This document shows, piece by piece, positions 40,244-56,338 of a stretch of DNA of 64,000 bases. The notes below the pieces were generated by a model. It had not been told where the DNA came from, did not search any database, and was given only the letters and a program-made list of their open reading frames with translations. Position numbers and translations under genes: made by a program. Every line of letters starts with the position of its first letter. Position 1 is the stretch's first letter. Origin of the DNA: Drosophila miranda (Eukaryota; Arthropoda; Insecta; Diptera; Drosophilidae); contig NC_046675.1 of assembly GCF_003369915.1 (NCBI RefSeq), positions 14,198,001 to 14,262,000 of the forward strand, given 5' to 3'.

Positions 40244-41566
40244 ATGCGGTTGTTACGCAGTTCAAAGTTTTTTGTTCCTCAGGCTCGAAATTCCTCGACG
40301 CAGGCTGGACGACGACGCGTAGTGATCACTGGAAGCGGAGCTGTAACGCCGTTGGGAAACAATGCGCAGGACTCGTGGCGGCGGGTGTTGGCCGGCGAGT
40401 CGGCAATCTCAAAACTGGGGCCGGAGTTCAAGGGATTGCCGTGCCAGGTTGCCGCACAAATTTCAAGGGAAAACTTGCAGTTGGAAACGCATCTGAGCAA
40501 AACAGACATCAAACTGATGAGCCCTGCCACACAACTGGCTGTGCTGGCAGCGGAGGAAGCCCTGGCCTCGGGGAATCTCAAACCGAAGGAGCTCAGTGAG
40601 GAGCAGCGGGAGCGCTTCGGTGTCTGTGTCGGAATGGGAATGTTCGATCTGGCGGAGGTTTACAACACCTGGAACCAGCTGCAGCGTGGCTACAATCGAG
40701 TCAGCCCCTTCTTTGTGCCAAGACTGCTGCCCAGCATGGCATGCGGCCACATCAGCATGCGGCACGGGCTACGAGGTCCCAACCACTCCGTTTCAACAGC
40801 TTGCGCCACTGGAGCCCATGCTCTGGGTGATGCCATGAGGTTTATTCGCAGCGGCGATGCGGATGTGATGCTGGCGGGTAGCGGGGAGGCATGTATTGAC
40901 CCACTGTCAATAGCTGGCTTCTGCAGATTACGGGCCCTCAGTACCGCATTTAATGATAACCCAGCCGTGGCCTCGCGACCTTTTGACAAGGCGCGTGATG
41001 GCTTTGTGATGGGCGAAGGAGCAGCTGTGCTGCTGCTGGAGGAACTCGAGCACGCACGCGCCCGCGGTGCCCCCATTCTGGCGGAGCTGCTGGGCTATGG
41101 CCTCTCAGGCGATGCACACCACATCACGTCCCCCAGCGAGGATGGAGCTGGAGCCACACTGGCCATGCAACGAGCCCTCAAGGACGCCGGTGTCAGCCCT
41201 GAGGAGATCAGCTACTTGAACGCCCACGCCACATCCACGCCCACTGGTGATCGCATCGAATCGCATGCCATTAGACGAGTGTTCGGCGAACACACGCCCC
41301 AGGTTCAAGTATCCTCGACAAAGGGAGCCCACGGACACCTGCTGGGCTCCTCTGGCAACCTGGAGGCGCTCTTCGTGGTGCACGCCTGCGCGGAGAATAC
41401 CCTGCCGCCTTCCATAAACATCGAGCAGCTGGATGTGGACGTGAATGTGGTGACTAAAGCTTGCGAATGGTCCCAGGGACAGGGAAGGCGCGTGGCTCTG
41501 AAGAATTCCTTTGGCTTTGGTGGCACCAATGCCTCCCTATGCATTGCCAGCTACTGCGAAGAGTAG
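40244..41566 (+). CDS. OXSM: mitochondrial 3-oxoacyl-[ACP] synthase (OXSM)
   Basis: Condensing enzyme (KAS II type) of mitochondrial type II fatty-acid synthesis, which feeds octanoyl-ACP to lipoate synthesis. Single exon; 440 aa. The start MRLLRSSKFFVPQARNSST is basic and hydroxylated, a plausible mitochondrial presequence; an upstream in-frame ATG at 40181 adds a Lys/Cys-rich stretch unlike a presequence. Active-site Cys in STACATGAHALGDAM; catalytic His residues in NAHATSTPTGD and KGAHGHLLGSSGN; KAS glycine-rich end FGFGGTNASL. Length is standard. Probably intronless. AATAAA at 41620-41625. Confidence 0.93.
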   Translation: MRLLRSSKFFVPQARNSSTQAGRRRVVITGSGAVTPLGNNAQDSWRRVLAGESAISKLGPEFKGLPCQVAAQISRENLQLETHLSKTDIKLMSPATQLAVLAAEEALASGNLKPKELSEEQRERFGVCVGMGMFDLAEVYNTWNQLQRGYNRVSPFFVPRLLPSMACGHISMRHGLRGPNHSVSTACATGAHALGDAMRFIRSGDADVMLAGSGEACIDPLSIAGFCRLRALSTAFNDNPAVASRPFDKARDGFVMGEGAAVLLLEELEHARARGAPILAELLGYGLSGDAHHITSPSEDGAGATLAMQRALKDAGVSPEEISYLNAHATSTPTGDRIESHAIRRVFGEHTPQVQVSSTKGAHGHLLGSSGNLEALFVVHACAENTLPPSINIEQLDVDVNVVTKACEWSQGQGRRVALKNSFGFGGTNASLCIASYCEE

Positions 41567-43569
41567 AGCGGGGCTGGGAAATTGTTACATTATTGTTGTT
41601 TTATATTGTTAACCACGGAAATAAAAACCCTGAATGTTTGCATATTTTTAGGAAAAATGTTAAGTTTTAAAACTTTATTTGGAAAACTTTTCGGTTGCTT
41701 GTCACACGCCCTATCAGCCGTCTTCGTCGTTTGGCGCGAACGGACTCTCTGCTCTGTAAAAATGTATATGCGTATTGTATTATCCAATGCGCATGCGTAT
41801 GTACTGTTATACTGTATATCTGTATATAATATATATATATAGGTATATAATTATGTATATAGCTCTGTTTGATTTGCTTCTGTTGCTTGTCTCTATTTTT
41901 GTTTGTTATTTCTGTTTCAGTTGCAGTTGTTCTCTTCTGATCTTGGCTTCAAATGTGTCTGTGTGTTCGTTTCGGAAATAAAAACAACTAAATCGTTTTT
42001 TTGTATGCCTGCTTAACATTCGCGCTGCTTTAGCTGTGGTCATGTTTGCTTCGGGGACTGTATTTTTGCTGTTTTAGTTGCAGCACGATCCAACGTTTCC
42101 GGGTTCTCCTTCACTTAACTAACCATTTTAATTTGAAGTGTTTTATTTTACAAAATTGCTTAAGATGTTAAGTTAAAAGTATATTGGCTTACAATCGAAA
42201 TTTCTTTATAATCTGTTATTAAATGTTGGTTTTCTGTTTATGATCTGCTGGTTCTGTTTTCCACTTGCCCTGCTCTAGGCTGGAGTCTAGACATTCTCCG
42301 TTGATTTTATATTTTCTGAAACTGTTCTCGCTATTATGCCATACATTTTTAAATGTATTTGCAGCTTAGTTTCTTATGGATTTATATGCGTAAATAATAT
42401 TCTATATGTGTGTGAGTGTGTGGGGCTGTGTTCGAGGGTGTTTCTACTATATATCGCTCTTTAGAGTACTGAACTTTCGTTAATATAAATTATAAAAATA
42501 AATTTTATTCGAATTTTATCTTTACTCTTTACTGTACAATTGTTGCTCAACCATCAACCCAATCCGTTGTTTAGTTACAGCATAAATCAATATGTTTTGC
42601 ATCATTTTGCACGTGTCACTGTCACTGTCACATTCTTTAACAAGGTTACATTTCTCCCATTCTTCAATTTAAAGCATTCAAACAATTCCCGTACTCAATG
42701 GTGGACTGAAATGATTTCAAATTACGGGTAGGCCTTTCAATTTCATTTACGTATCTGGTTCTTAGCTAGGGGTTAGGTGTTAGGCTTAACAAATAAAACG
42801 TGGAACTTCGAAGCGCGTTTAGACAGAAAACATATATCGCGGGACCCTGCATACATGACACACACATGCATATACATATACATATATATTTAAGAATGAA
42901 ACCATGCAAGGGATTCCTTAAAAAAGGACACGCTGGACGATGACTAAACAAGAGCGATCTGTTGAGTTTCATGCTTTGAGGCGGCCTACACTTCCAAAGT
43001 GGCAGTGCAGTTGGTGTTGGTGTTGGCGTTGGTGTATGTGTGTGTGTGGTGTGGTTGTATTCGGTATGTTGAGATTTTAAAATTTAAAAAAATATAAAAT
43101 ATTTATAAATATTTTGTTGTTGTTTTCATTTTTGCGTCCTGTTTACTGCTATTACAGACCTTAACACTTACTATCTTACTATTTGTTTTTTAAAAAGACA
43201 TCTATTTAAGCGCTAATAAAGTGGTTTTGTTTTGTTTTTGTGGTTGCTATCGGTTCGGTTCGGATCGGTTCTCCAATACCAATACCAAGTCGTACAGGGA
43301 TGCTGTAACTCCTGCCTGTCTCTTGGGTGTCTGTCTGTTGGATGTCTGTACTATGGTATGCATGCGGGTGTGTATTGTATGTAGTATGTACATGGCAAGC
43401 CAGTTAAATCGGAGAATGGTCACTAGTTAAGCAGTGCATCCATGGTGTATGGAAATGGAGGATGTTGCTGCTCGAATCTGCTGTTTGCTGAAGACGATAA
43501 CAACTTGGTTGCCGCTGCCGCTGCCGATGCTGCTGCTGCTGATGCTCTTGATGTGTGTGCCGGCGACGG
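41567..43569. other. convergent 3'UTR region, OXSM and MTA1-like
   Basis: Two kilobases without a gene on either strand. Most is probably the 3'UTR of MTA1-like (minus). It is AT-rich with TG and TA simple repeats near 41805-41860, 42400-42420 and 43015-43050, and poly(A)-signal-like words on both strands. Confidence 0.45.
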
Positions 43570-46500
43570 TCAGTCCAGTATGACGATTTGTGATTCAATG
43601 GGCCTGCTACTTGGCTCGGGAGCCAGAGGCTTGATGGGCAGTGTGCGCCATGGCTTGCGCGCCGCACGGCGCAGCTCCACGGCAGAGAGTATTTTTCGCG
43701 TTTTTCTGCAAATAAAGCAAGAATTTGAGGTACTGCTTCAGGTAAGAACTGTCTTCCACTCACTTGTGTGTTTCGTTGGCCCTAAAGTAAACATCGTCCG
43801 GCGCATCCATCCAACTGATGACTTGCTTACGTCCGTTTCCGCCTCGTGCCATTTGCGCAATCTTCTGCTTGCCATTGAGCTGAAAGAGTGAATGGAATCG
43901 TTGTCAATCGGGATCAGATCAAGCTCAGATCAGATCTGGCGGTGACTCACATGGTGCCTTGAGAGCGGCTGTCCCGATGCCGCCATCATGGCCGCAAACT
44001 GTTCGGGACTGGGACAATGCGAGGGCATAGGATCTTTGTTCGGTCTTTTTGGAGGCGGTCCACTGGGAACTATAGTTACTGAATTTCGGAATAAATATAA
44101 TATTATATGTATATGACAGGAAATATACAATATACCTTCAGTGCCGTTCAGCTGCTGCTCCTCGTGCGCCCGCTTTCGTATCGTTGATGTGGCATGCGTT
44201 GGAATTATTGTTAGCTCTTTCTCGGCCGGCACGGCCACAATGTCGGGGGATTTGTTGGGAACGCGATCGTAGACTAAACTGCCATCCGCTGCTTTGGGCG
44301 GCTTGGGGAATGAGACGACAGCGGGCAGTGGCATTTTGTCCTTGGGCGTCAGCACCAGCCACTCGTGGGGACCACTGCCGGGCGCCCCCAGGCGATTGGC
44401 GATCTTAGTAACACTGCCACGATCCTTGGGCTTGAGCAATAGCAGCTTCTTGATCTCCGCCTGAGATTTGCCGCTAATACGATTCGTAACTAAAGAGAGG
44501 GAGAATGAGAAGCGTGCGTCAGATATGTAAGCATCCAGACATCGAGACTTACATTCTTGCTTCACCAGCAGGCCATTGATGGCGTAGGCGCTTTGTCGCG
44601 CCGCCTTCTTGGGCTTGACAATGCTGCGACAGATAATGCGCGCCACGCGCGTCATGGGATTGGTGTGTAAGTAGAAGGCAGTGCGCGTCTTCATGATGGG
44701 GCGCGGAGAACCGGAGCTGATGGCAATACCATGCGCTTGCGCATAGTGGCGTGCCAGGTGGGTCTTCAGCTTGAACTCCTTGCCGCAATTGACAATTGAA
44801 CACCTGTCCGAATAGGAATTGTGGTAAGAGATGAGGGACATTCTCGATCGTCGTTGGATGGGAGAGGAGAGGCACTTACCTGTGCAGCTGACGATTGGTA
44901 AGATCACTGATTTTCTCGTCATCGTTGAGGTCGACTACGGCTGTGGGTGTTGTAGCCGCAGCTGCAGCGGTAGCCGTGGGCGTCGTCGCAGCCAAGGCCT
45001 TCTTCTTTGCATCACTGTCGCTGCTGGCGTCGCCCTTATTCGCGGACTTCATACTGCCGTACCTCCGCCAGTACTCCCAACAGCTTTGGCAGAGACGACA
45101 CGTTATGTGACCGGTGCTAAACGAGTTCCACTGCAAGGGGGAGGGAGAGTTTTAAGAACTGTCTGCAGAGTGGGTTGCTGTTCTATGTGCCATACCTGTG
45201 ATGATTTAGTTGTTCCGCACGACTCGCAGGGTTTGCCGTTGCTTGAGAGATCGGTGCCTCCGTTGGTGGTGCCATTGTAAATGCCGCCACCGCCACTACC
45301 CGCCTTGACAGAGGCTCCGTTGCCGCCGCCCTTGCCACCATTATTATTGTATTGCGGTATGTAGACCTGTTTGAGCTTCAGCTCCGCCTCGACGGCCTTC
45401 ACGCGCTTCTGCTGCACATAGCGATCGGTGGTCTTCCACATGTAGTAGTACTCGATGATTTGCTTCAGAGTTTTCCAAGGCAGCTAAAATCGGACAAATA
45501 GAAGAAGGATTTAGAAGGGGTCCCACAATGGTTACAGATGGATAGATAGATAGTTCTTACGAAATCTTGTCGAATGTCGTTAAAGTCTTTGCCATATTTG
45601 TCCAGCGCTTCCTCGAAGAGATTTGCCTCCGAGGCGCTCCAGTCCTCGATTTCATCGCGACAGAGCACCGGTCCACTGACAGGAACTAGCGAGGACATGG
45701 CCTCCTCAATCGAGTAGTCGTGCTTGTGCAGAATGTTCATGGCGTGAAACTAAAGAGAATACCACCATCATCAATACTAGCAGAAATGAGGATTAGTTTT
45801 CGATTGCATACCAGTGTAATGTCCCGACTGGCAGCCGCTGCCGACATGTGCAACGAGGGCTGCTTCACAGAACTGCTGCAGTCGAGGGCGCGGGCGAAGG
45901 TGCCAATGGAACGCGAAACGACAAGGAACTGATCGATCTTACGATCCGTCAGTGTGTGCTCCGGCGTCCATACCAGCGACTCCAGCTCCTCGAGCTTGCG
46001 CTCGTCCGTGACTGTGTCTTTTAGCTTGGCGGGAATATCACACTGATAGCGACTGCCGACACGTATCTCGCCCTTGTCGGCGAGCAGTGTTTTCTGATTC
46101 GGATCGAAGACCAGACAGTAGAAGAATGTGTCCTGCAAGGCGTCACAAGGTAAATAGGTGATTATTGTCTGCCTCTGCCGCTCTACCAACTACGACTCAC
46201 GTCTTTATTTAGATAACTCTGCAGGGACTCCGTCTCGTTGAGCAGCGTCACGGAGCACTTGCCTCGTATCTGTGTGGCGGGTATCGATTCGACTTGGCGT
46301 GAGAGGAACAGCTCGCGGTGCTTGATCTGGTAGCGCTGTTTGCTGGTCAGCGCCTCGCCCTTTTCCGCATCGCCTCCGCTTCCGCTGCCACTGCCGCTGC
46401 CACTACCACTGCCACTGCCGCTACCACTGCTGCTGCTGTTGTTGTTGTTATTATTATTGTTATTGTTGTTGGTGGTGGTGCTGCCGGCATTATTGCTGGT

Positions 46501-49500
46501 TGCAGATGCACTACCACTGCCACTGCCACTGCCGCCGCCGCCAGACGCTTGCGTCGGACTGGTGCGCTCCTCATCCAAGGCAGCTGGAAATCAGACAATC
46601 AATACAGTTAGTGCACCAAGAGAATCAATATAGAGAAAAAAGAGATCGAAAGAGAGAGAGAGAGAGAGGGGGGGTGAGAGATCTACACAACATCAATTAC
46701 CAACTGAACAAAAAAATATAGCAGCGAGAGCTTTGACAAACATAAAATCATAGGAATAGGGGGATAAGGGGGTAAGGGGTATAAGGTGATAGAGGATAAT
46801 GATTAAGGGTATATATAGATCTAATTAAACAGATGGCATTCCCAAATTAGAGAGTTCGAACTACGTTTAAAGTTGAAAACTGTTGTGGTTTTTTTTAGCA
46901 GTACCTATTGAGGGGTCGAGCACGGCCTGCGCCGCCTGCTCCTCGCCCACGGGTGTGCGGAGCCAGGTCTTCTTCAGCTTGGTCGCCAGCGGTGAGTCCT
47001 CGGCTGTGGCCACTGTTTTTTGTTTTTTTTTTTGTTGTTTATCGTTTTGTGCAATACGTTGGGGAAATACGTTTATTTACAAATGATCATGTTTCAAGCA
47101 ATGGTAGTTGTAAATCAAATAATCATTAAATAATAAATACAAATTATGCAGCTCAAAATGAGGTTAATTACAAAAACAGAAAGAACAATACTCCAAGTCG
47201 TCGTCTGGAGGGAAATCGAATTTTAGAGTGTATTAATGCCTCTTCCCTCAATGCTTCGAGGTATACTCTTCAACAACAGAAGACCAGCCCGAAAAGTGCA
47301 AAAGAGTACAAAAACCAAAGAAAAGCCTTGCATGGATGCAGCCCGAATATCCAATGGCAAAATACACAAGTAGAGGGTGCTGCGCGGCCCCTAGAAAGCA
47401 AAAACAAAATACATGTCGTGTGCGTGACTCTGTGAGTTTCGCTGATAAGGGATGTTGTTCCTGCCCACCGCTTAATTAAAGAAAGATTTTCTTTGATATA
47501 GTGAATATCATTCTCTTAAAGTTGCTCTGTTCCAAGTGTATAATACATAGAATGAATGCATATAAACAGTAGTAGTATATTTCAATACGATCAACATCGG
47601 TGGACCGAAAGAAATGGCACTATATTATAGTCCAGTTGGATGAACCCGCCGGTCGTGCGTATTTTTAGAAAACGGCGATAATTGTCACAACCCATGGAAA
47701 AATAGTACATCCACTAATACTATAAAAACTACCGAGCACGATCGGAAAATTGCAGTTCAATTTAAAACATTGCAAGATGCAGTCCTGTTTGATTATAGCT
47801 CTGGCCGTTCTGGTGAGAACTTTTACTGTGAGAAACAAACAAGAATCAGAATCTTTCAAATCGATCCGCAGAGCCTGGCAAATGCCGTACCCAATGATCC
47901 GGAGAGTCACGCACCAACTGAGTCCAAGTCGGAGTCGGAGTCGGAGTCGGACAGGATTCATTTGTGCGAATTTCTAGCATCTTTCGTTGAAATTAAGCGG
48001 GGACTTCATGGGGTCATATTGGGATACGACATGAACTATATGGCCAGGGCAAACGAGCTTGTAGTCGAGAAGTCAGCTCTATTGAAGGACATGCTAAGCG
48101 AGGAAACTGCGGCCGCGGAGCAAGAACTCTTCGATGACGTTAAAAGATTTGAAGAATCCAGCAAAACGGGAATTCGACAAGTAAAAAATTTAATGAAAAG
48201 CCTTGATAGGAAGTTCAAAACTAAATACCGGTGTTAAATTCAAGGGCAGTACCTGTGAAAGACTGAAAAAATGTCCCCAGTTATGGGACATTTTCTCTAC
48301 TCTTCGGACCATGATGTTGTTGGTCAAAGGTACAAAAAGTCGTGCCTGCGGATTTTATCTAATCTTTTTTAAGAATGTTAAGGTTTTTTTTTAAGTTTAT
48401 TGTTTGCTAAATTGTGCTAAACATCCCAGATCCATAAAATGTTATTAATTGCATTAGGGGAAACATTAATGATAAAAACATGAAGCTTGTGTCCAAGAAA
48501 TGTATCTGTTTTGTATATCCTTTAATTTATACCAAACTGGCTTTCGGTTTGCGTGTCTGCTCAAAAAAAAGGTCGTAAAACAGTGAAACGTTTTCATTTT
48601 TATTGAATTTTATTTGAATCCCACAAATACCATAAAACATAGGAACTATGGGAAGGTATCCCAAGGTATTAATCACCTCCTATAACTATCGTTCTGCTCA
48701 ATGGGTTTTTTACTTGTCAATTAGGAGCCACTCAAAGTACGAAACCTCAGAGTAACCTTTGAGTAAAAAACCTTGAACCTTGTTATTTTAATTATTTCTT
48801 TAGTTCCAATCCTGTCTTTCGCGGAATGCGTGATAGCAAGGATTTTATTTTCTTGAAACTTTGCGGGGGCTGATTAAAAAATATTTACCTTTCCATACCC
48901 ACCCGCCTGAGACCCTTACCCTTGCTCTGGAAAGGGCGTGCAGCCCACCCCCTCAGATGTACACGGATACACAGGGGCGTGGGTGCATTGCTGGAGTTAC
49001 AGCCAGAGCCAAGGAACGGAGGTAGTAGGTGTTTTTTGTGTATTTGTGTTTGTAGCTCTCGTCGCAGAGAAGACAACGACAGCAGCCAGGGGTGGGGGTT
49101 GGGGTTGGGGTTGGGGTTGGCGTGCTGGCTGGTTGGGGGTGAGTGGCTGTTTGGCGGCCATAGATAGGACACAAACACAGCCACGGGCAAGTAAAAGGCC
49201 CACTAGTGGGTGGGGCTTGGTCGGATTCGTTTGCCCGCCGTGGGAGGGAGCCGTTTTGGGTATTTTTGAGATTTTGTGTACCCTGCGCCTTAGCCTGATG
49301 TCCATTTCTATTGACTTTGTGGTTTACAGTTCAGCAACAATAAATTAAAATTGTTAGGCCTAGGCCCAACCAAAATAGTACTTGAGCATTCGAGAGGCTA
49401 TCATCGGACTGGACTGCAGGGTATGCACGCGTCGTAGGCCGCGAAGCAGTCGCCTTTCGGGGTTGAAATAGCGGCACACTTGTGCTCAAACTTTAGATTT

Positions 49501-52500
49501 TTGTGCTAATTTTTGCCTGATTAGTGAGTGGCCTGCCAAAAGGCGGCGCACGGCGCACGCACTGGAAACTCGCTCGCTTCAGCTTCAGCGTGAGCTCGAG
49601 CTCCAGCTCCACTGGCCAGCAGCAGAAACAAGATGACAGCGGACCCATGTTGGGAGCGAAAGGGGTTGCGTTAATGGGCATTGTCGGCGCATGTCGTAGG
49701 GCGAGTGTGGGGCTGGGTGGCATGGGATGGCATGGGATGGCATGGGAAGGGGTTTGGCTTCCTCACGGAAAACGCATTTTCGTTGGGTCACGTATCGGGT
49801 TCGAGGGGGCCGCACTGGTCGAACCCCACCGTACCCCACCCCATTCATTAAAGTCCAGTATGCTTTTTTGGGGCTGCGGAGAGAGGGGGGAGGGGAAATG
49901 AAATGGGAGGCGAGCCCTGCCTGTGTGTATGTATACATGAATGCAAAGCGCGCCTCTGCGTGTGCCACATTGGGGTATGGCTCCTGATCCCACTTCCCCT
50001 TCTCCTCTCCTGTCCACCTACCACCTTCTTTTTCTACAGCACTCATGAAAATTTTCATACACACACACACAGAGACCCAGAATCATACATATATATATGT
50101 ATGTATGTATGTATGCTTGTATTTTGTAGCATTCAGAGGTAGACAGCAAGTCTACCTACTACTCTCGAGAGTATCACATTCACATTGACGCTGGCACTGG
50201 CACTGGCGTTGGCGTTGGCATTGGCGCCGCCTAGCAGCAACCGAAAACAGTAACAGCAACAGCAACGGCAACAGCAACATGGGGGTACAGTGCAGCTGAA
50301 CACATTATGTTTATGTGGCTCTGGCTGGTCGTTGCTGCTGCTGTTTCTGGTGCTTCTGCTGGTTCTGCTGCTACGGATGCGACGGATGCTGGGTATTCCG
50401 TTTTCTCTTCACTTTGTGCGCTGCTGCTACTGCTGCTGCTGCTGCTGCTGTGTGCTTTACAGTTGTTGTCATTGCGGTTCTTGTTGCTCTTGATGTTTGG
50501 CTTTGATGGGAGTGAGGGTGATGGTGGCTGTGGGTGGCTATGGGTGGCTGGATGAAAGTGGATGCCTTGACACATTGCACACTGGCCGTCTTCCTGGGCG
50601 GGATGGGTGGTGGATGGCTGCCCGCTCTGGGAACAGAGTTCTGGTTTTTGGTGTTTGTGGTGAAAATGTGCTTAGTGCTAGGGATCTGTTTTTGGAAGGT
50701 ATTAGCTTTAAACTTGTTTGAAGGCCACGACAACGACGGCGACGACGACGACTTTTCGCAACCTAACCTCACTTTGTTGCCAACAAAAATAAATACGAAA
50801 AAAATAAAAACAGAATCGTTTGGTTGGTTCTTAAGCGACCACAACTGGCGGATACTTACGTTGATGCTTGTCGGCCAGCTGCACCAGTGGGTTGGGCAGA
50901 TCACGACGCCGGTAGAAGCACATGACCTTCGCCTCCACATTGCCGGTTTGGTTCTTGTTCAGCTCCTCGATGCGGCGTATCAGATAGGGACTATTCGGCG
51001 TTGTCTCAACGTACACGTAGTCTGCAACGAAACGAACGGGGGTTACCACAACTGTACATGGAGTCGAATCGAGAAGGGAGGCATCGCGGCGCGGTGTGGC
51101 GTGGCGTGGCGTGGAGGGGAGCTTCACATTGCAACTCCATTCATTAGCAGGCATTACATACGTCACAGGTAAACGCACACATGCATACGTGGACATGCCG
51201 CTTAATTACGGCCACACACACACGCACAAACACACACACACAGTCAAAGGTATGCGCGTTGCGTTGCTCAATTAAATACAAATGTGGGCATCCATCCATC
51301 CATCGAGCAAAGCAGCAGCAGAAGGAAAAACAACAACAACTGCAGCGTGATCGCTGCATCGGAACCTGTCGCAGAAACAGATACGATACCGTTGCTTGGG
51401 GCTGACCACTCGGCAATAAAATGTTAGAAGACGAAAAAAAAAACACTAAGCATTGCAAAGAAAAATAACTAAAAGGAAACTAAAACTGTGCTGTGTCTTG
51501 TCTTGTCTTGGGCACATTTGGTAACATTTCGCTGGCCATGCAAGATAGAGAGAGATGAAAAAGAAAGTGTGGTCGCGGTCGTATATACATATCTACCTAT
51601 ACTTGGCGTATTTGTCAGTGTGTGCGTGTGCGTGGCCATTAAAAATGGCAAACAAAAAGCGCTTATGGAGACAAAATTCTGAGACAGAATGGGCCGGGGC
51701 TGAGTAATCGCCAGGAAAACTGCCAGAAAAGCAATCAGATATATATAAATATGTTCGTTTTCCCACATCGGTGTTAATATACTTTGGGTATTTATTTTGA
51801 TTCTGTTAATTAGCCGTTTGCTTTTTCCGTTCATTTACATATCGAGAGAGCGGCAACGTCATCGCTGGGGAGAGAGCGAGCCGGCGATAGGCCAACGTGC
51901 AAAGTGCGTAAAGACAGTAGGAGCAGGGGCAACCAACTCGCTCAGAACCCAAACCAAACCATAAGATGCTCGGCCGAAACCCGAAAAAGCTCATTAGCAT
52001 AAGAAAACACAACAAAGCATGGAGGCATACAAAAATGAGATACACTTTTACCCACACAAGCACACAAGTACACGAACACACTCACTCACACACACACCGA
52101 TAGAAATCACAATTTGGCAAATGCAATTCCATTTCGGTTCCATCATTACCCCAACCCTAAAGCATACGCCGCGCACACACACACACACGGCCAGCAAACG
52201 AGCTCTGGTGCTTATCGGGAGGAACATGTTGAAACACTTGCTGCAGCTGCGACAATTTTGTTGGTTCAATGCACAACCCCCCACCACCATCACCCTATCT
52301 GCTTCCTAGGCTCGCTGTTGTCCAATGTTTCATGGTTGATTTCGACACATCATCTACGCTGTAGAAGCTCGTCTTATTGCGGCATTTAACAAACATCCAA
52401 GCACATATTTTGGGAGCAGGTTCTTATTGGCGGTCAGAGGGGTTTATCAATGCTTTTGATAACACACATGTCTATGAATGGGAGATCCAGCTAAGAATTT

Positions 52501-52693
52501 GTTGTAATTAAAATGCACTTTCATTATTCCTTGCTCTGGAGTCTCTCCTCAGACAAAACACACAAACACACACACATATGCATACGATGGCCAGGCGAAA
52601 CTGTGAGACGGCGGCGCCGATAACGAAAGATGATAGAAAAGCGAGTACGGAAAAAATTTTCTCACCTCCGACTCGATACATATTTGTGGCCAT
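43570..52693 (-). CDS. MTA1-like: MTA1-like, NuRD/Mi-2 complex subunit
   Basis: Chromatin corepressor scaffold for HDAC1/Rpd3 and Mi-2. Thirteen coding exons, high to low: 52693-52666, 51021-50860, 47012-46905, 46583-46201, 46132-45812, 45749-45561, 45483-45196, 45130-44880, 44803-44553, 44489-44136, 44078-43951, 43879-43764 and 43705-43570; phases agree, giving about 904 aa. Domains: BAH from [15 protein letters not shown], split by a Gly/Ser and poly-Asn insert (exon 4); ELM2 around [15 protein letters not shown] (about 248-320); SANT around [17 protein letters not shown] (about 350-410); GATA finger CESC...CRLCQSCW (about 485-520, split by an intron); then a C2H2-like finger [19 protein letters not shown]. 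It ends [10 protein letters not shown]. The 3.8-kb second intron hosts an antisense gene. A DRE upstream is shared with Sec23. Confidence 0.95.
47721..47727 (+). promoter_or_regulatory. TATA box of the nested secreted-protein gene
   Basis: TATAAAA, 56 bp upstream of the start codon, with an initiator-like sequence about 29 bp downstream. This spacing is canonical. Confidence 0.6.
47777..48237 (+). CDS. small secreted protein nested antisense in an MTA1-like intron
   Basis: Two exons, 47777-47812 and 47872-48237, joined by a 59-nt intron (CTG|GTGAGA ... CCGCAG|AGC) that is in phase only as spliced, giving 133 aa. Splicing creates a textbook signal peptide: [12 protein letters not shown] from exon 1 plus SLANA from exon 2, with cleavage expected after ANA. 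The mature part has a [13 protein letters not shown] acidic stretch, then a helical Glu/Lys-rich body ([37 protein letters not shown]) and ends [14 protein letters not shown] box at 47721 lies about 29 bp before an initiator-like TTGCAGTT. Size, TATA promoter, single tiny intron and nesting resemble fly accessory-gland or other secreted peptide genes. Family not recognised. Confidence 0.75.
49089..49120 (+). other. G-quadruplex-capable GGGGTT tract
   Basis: Five or more runs of four to five G separated by TT or T on the plus strand, inside the MTA1-like intron. It fits the G4 consensus. The host transcript carries the C-rich strand, so a quadruplex would form in DNA rather than in that RNA. 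Confidence 0.6.
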
Positions 52694-52952
52694 TTTCACT
52701 ACAGTTTCGCACCAAACTTTCACATGTAAAATTGTATACACTTGCTCAGCACTGTTTTTCAATAGTTTTGTTTCAAGTCAGCGCACATTTATTAGCATAA
52801 AACTGAAGTTGTTATGATTGCATTTGCATTTCACATAAGACGCGTTTTTTTCGTCGCCATCTTAGAAACAACTCAACTCTAAAAAATACACACACACAAC
52901 GCCGAGTAAACAGCTGCATCAGGGCTGCATTTTGACTGTTGATACTTTCCCT

Positions 52953-52960
52953 TATCGATA
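52953..52960. promoter_or_regulatory. DRE in the MTA1-like / Sec23 divergent promoter
   Basis: TATCGATA, the DREF/BEAF-type element, 260 bp upstream of the MTA1-like start and 488 bp upstream of Sec23. A further CATCG follows directly. Typical of paired housekeeping promoters. Confidence 0.55.
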
Positions 52961-53432
52961 CATCGTTCAATTTACATGGGATTTATTTATTTTTTCCTAA
53001 AAATTATTTTAAACGGGTAGTTTTCGATTGTAAGAGTCATAACTAAATATGTAATTGTATATTTTAAGTACATATGCATACACTAAAACAATAATTCAGT
53101 TGTACGTTGACATATGAAATTCAATACAAAACGGTTTCCCATGCAATAGTATCGTTGACATTTCTAGTTCACCGAATTGTTTCAAACTGCATTGAAGACG
53201 GAAAGACAGCTGAATTAAGAATATCAAATTAAAATAAATTTGTTTAAATCAAAAAGGTAGTTTGTTTTGATTTTGATAAATTTGGACTGCATTTGTTTGG
53301 AAGTTGTGCGTCACGTCGCGAAGCTGCTTGCTACACAACTAGCTGTCAAATCCGTGACGTGGCCTGGCCGACCGATTTTTCCAATTAGCAAGCAAACTTA
53401 GTATCAATTTATAATCAACTATTAATAGATAA

Positions 53433-56338
<2,906 letters not shown>

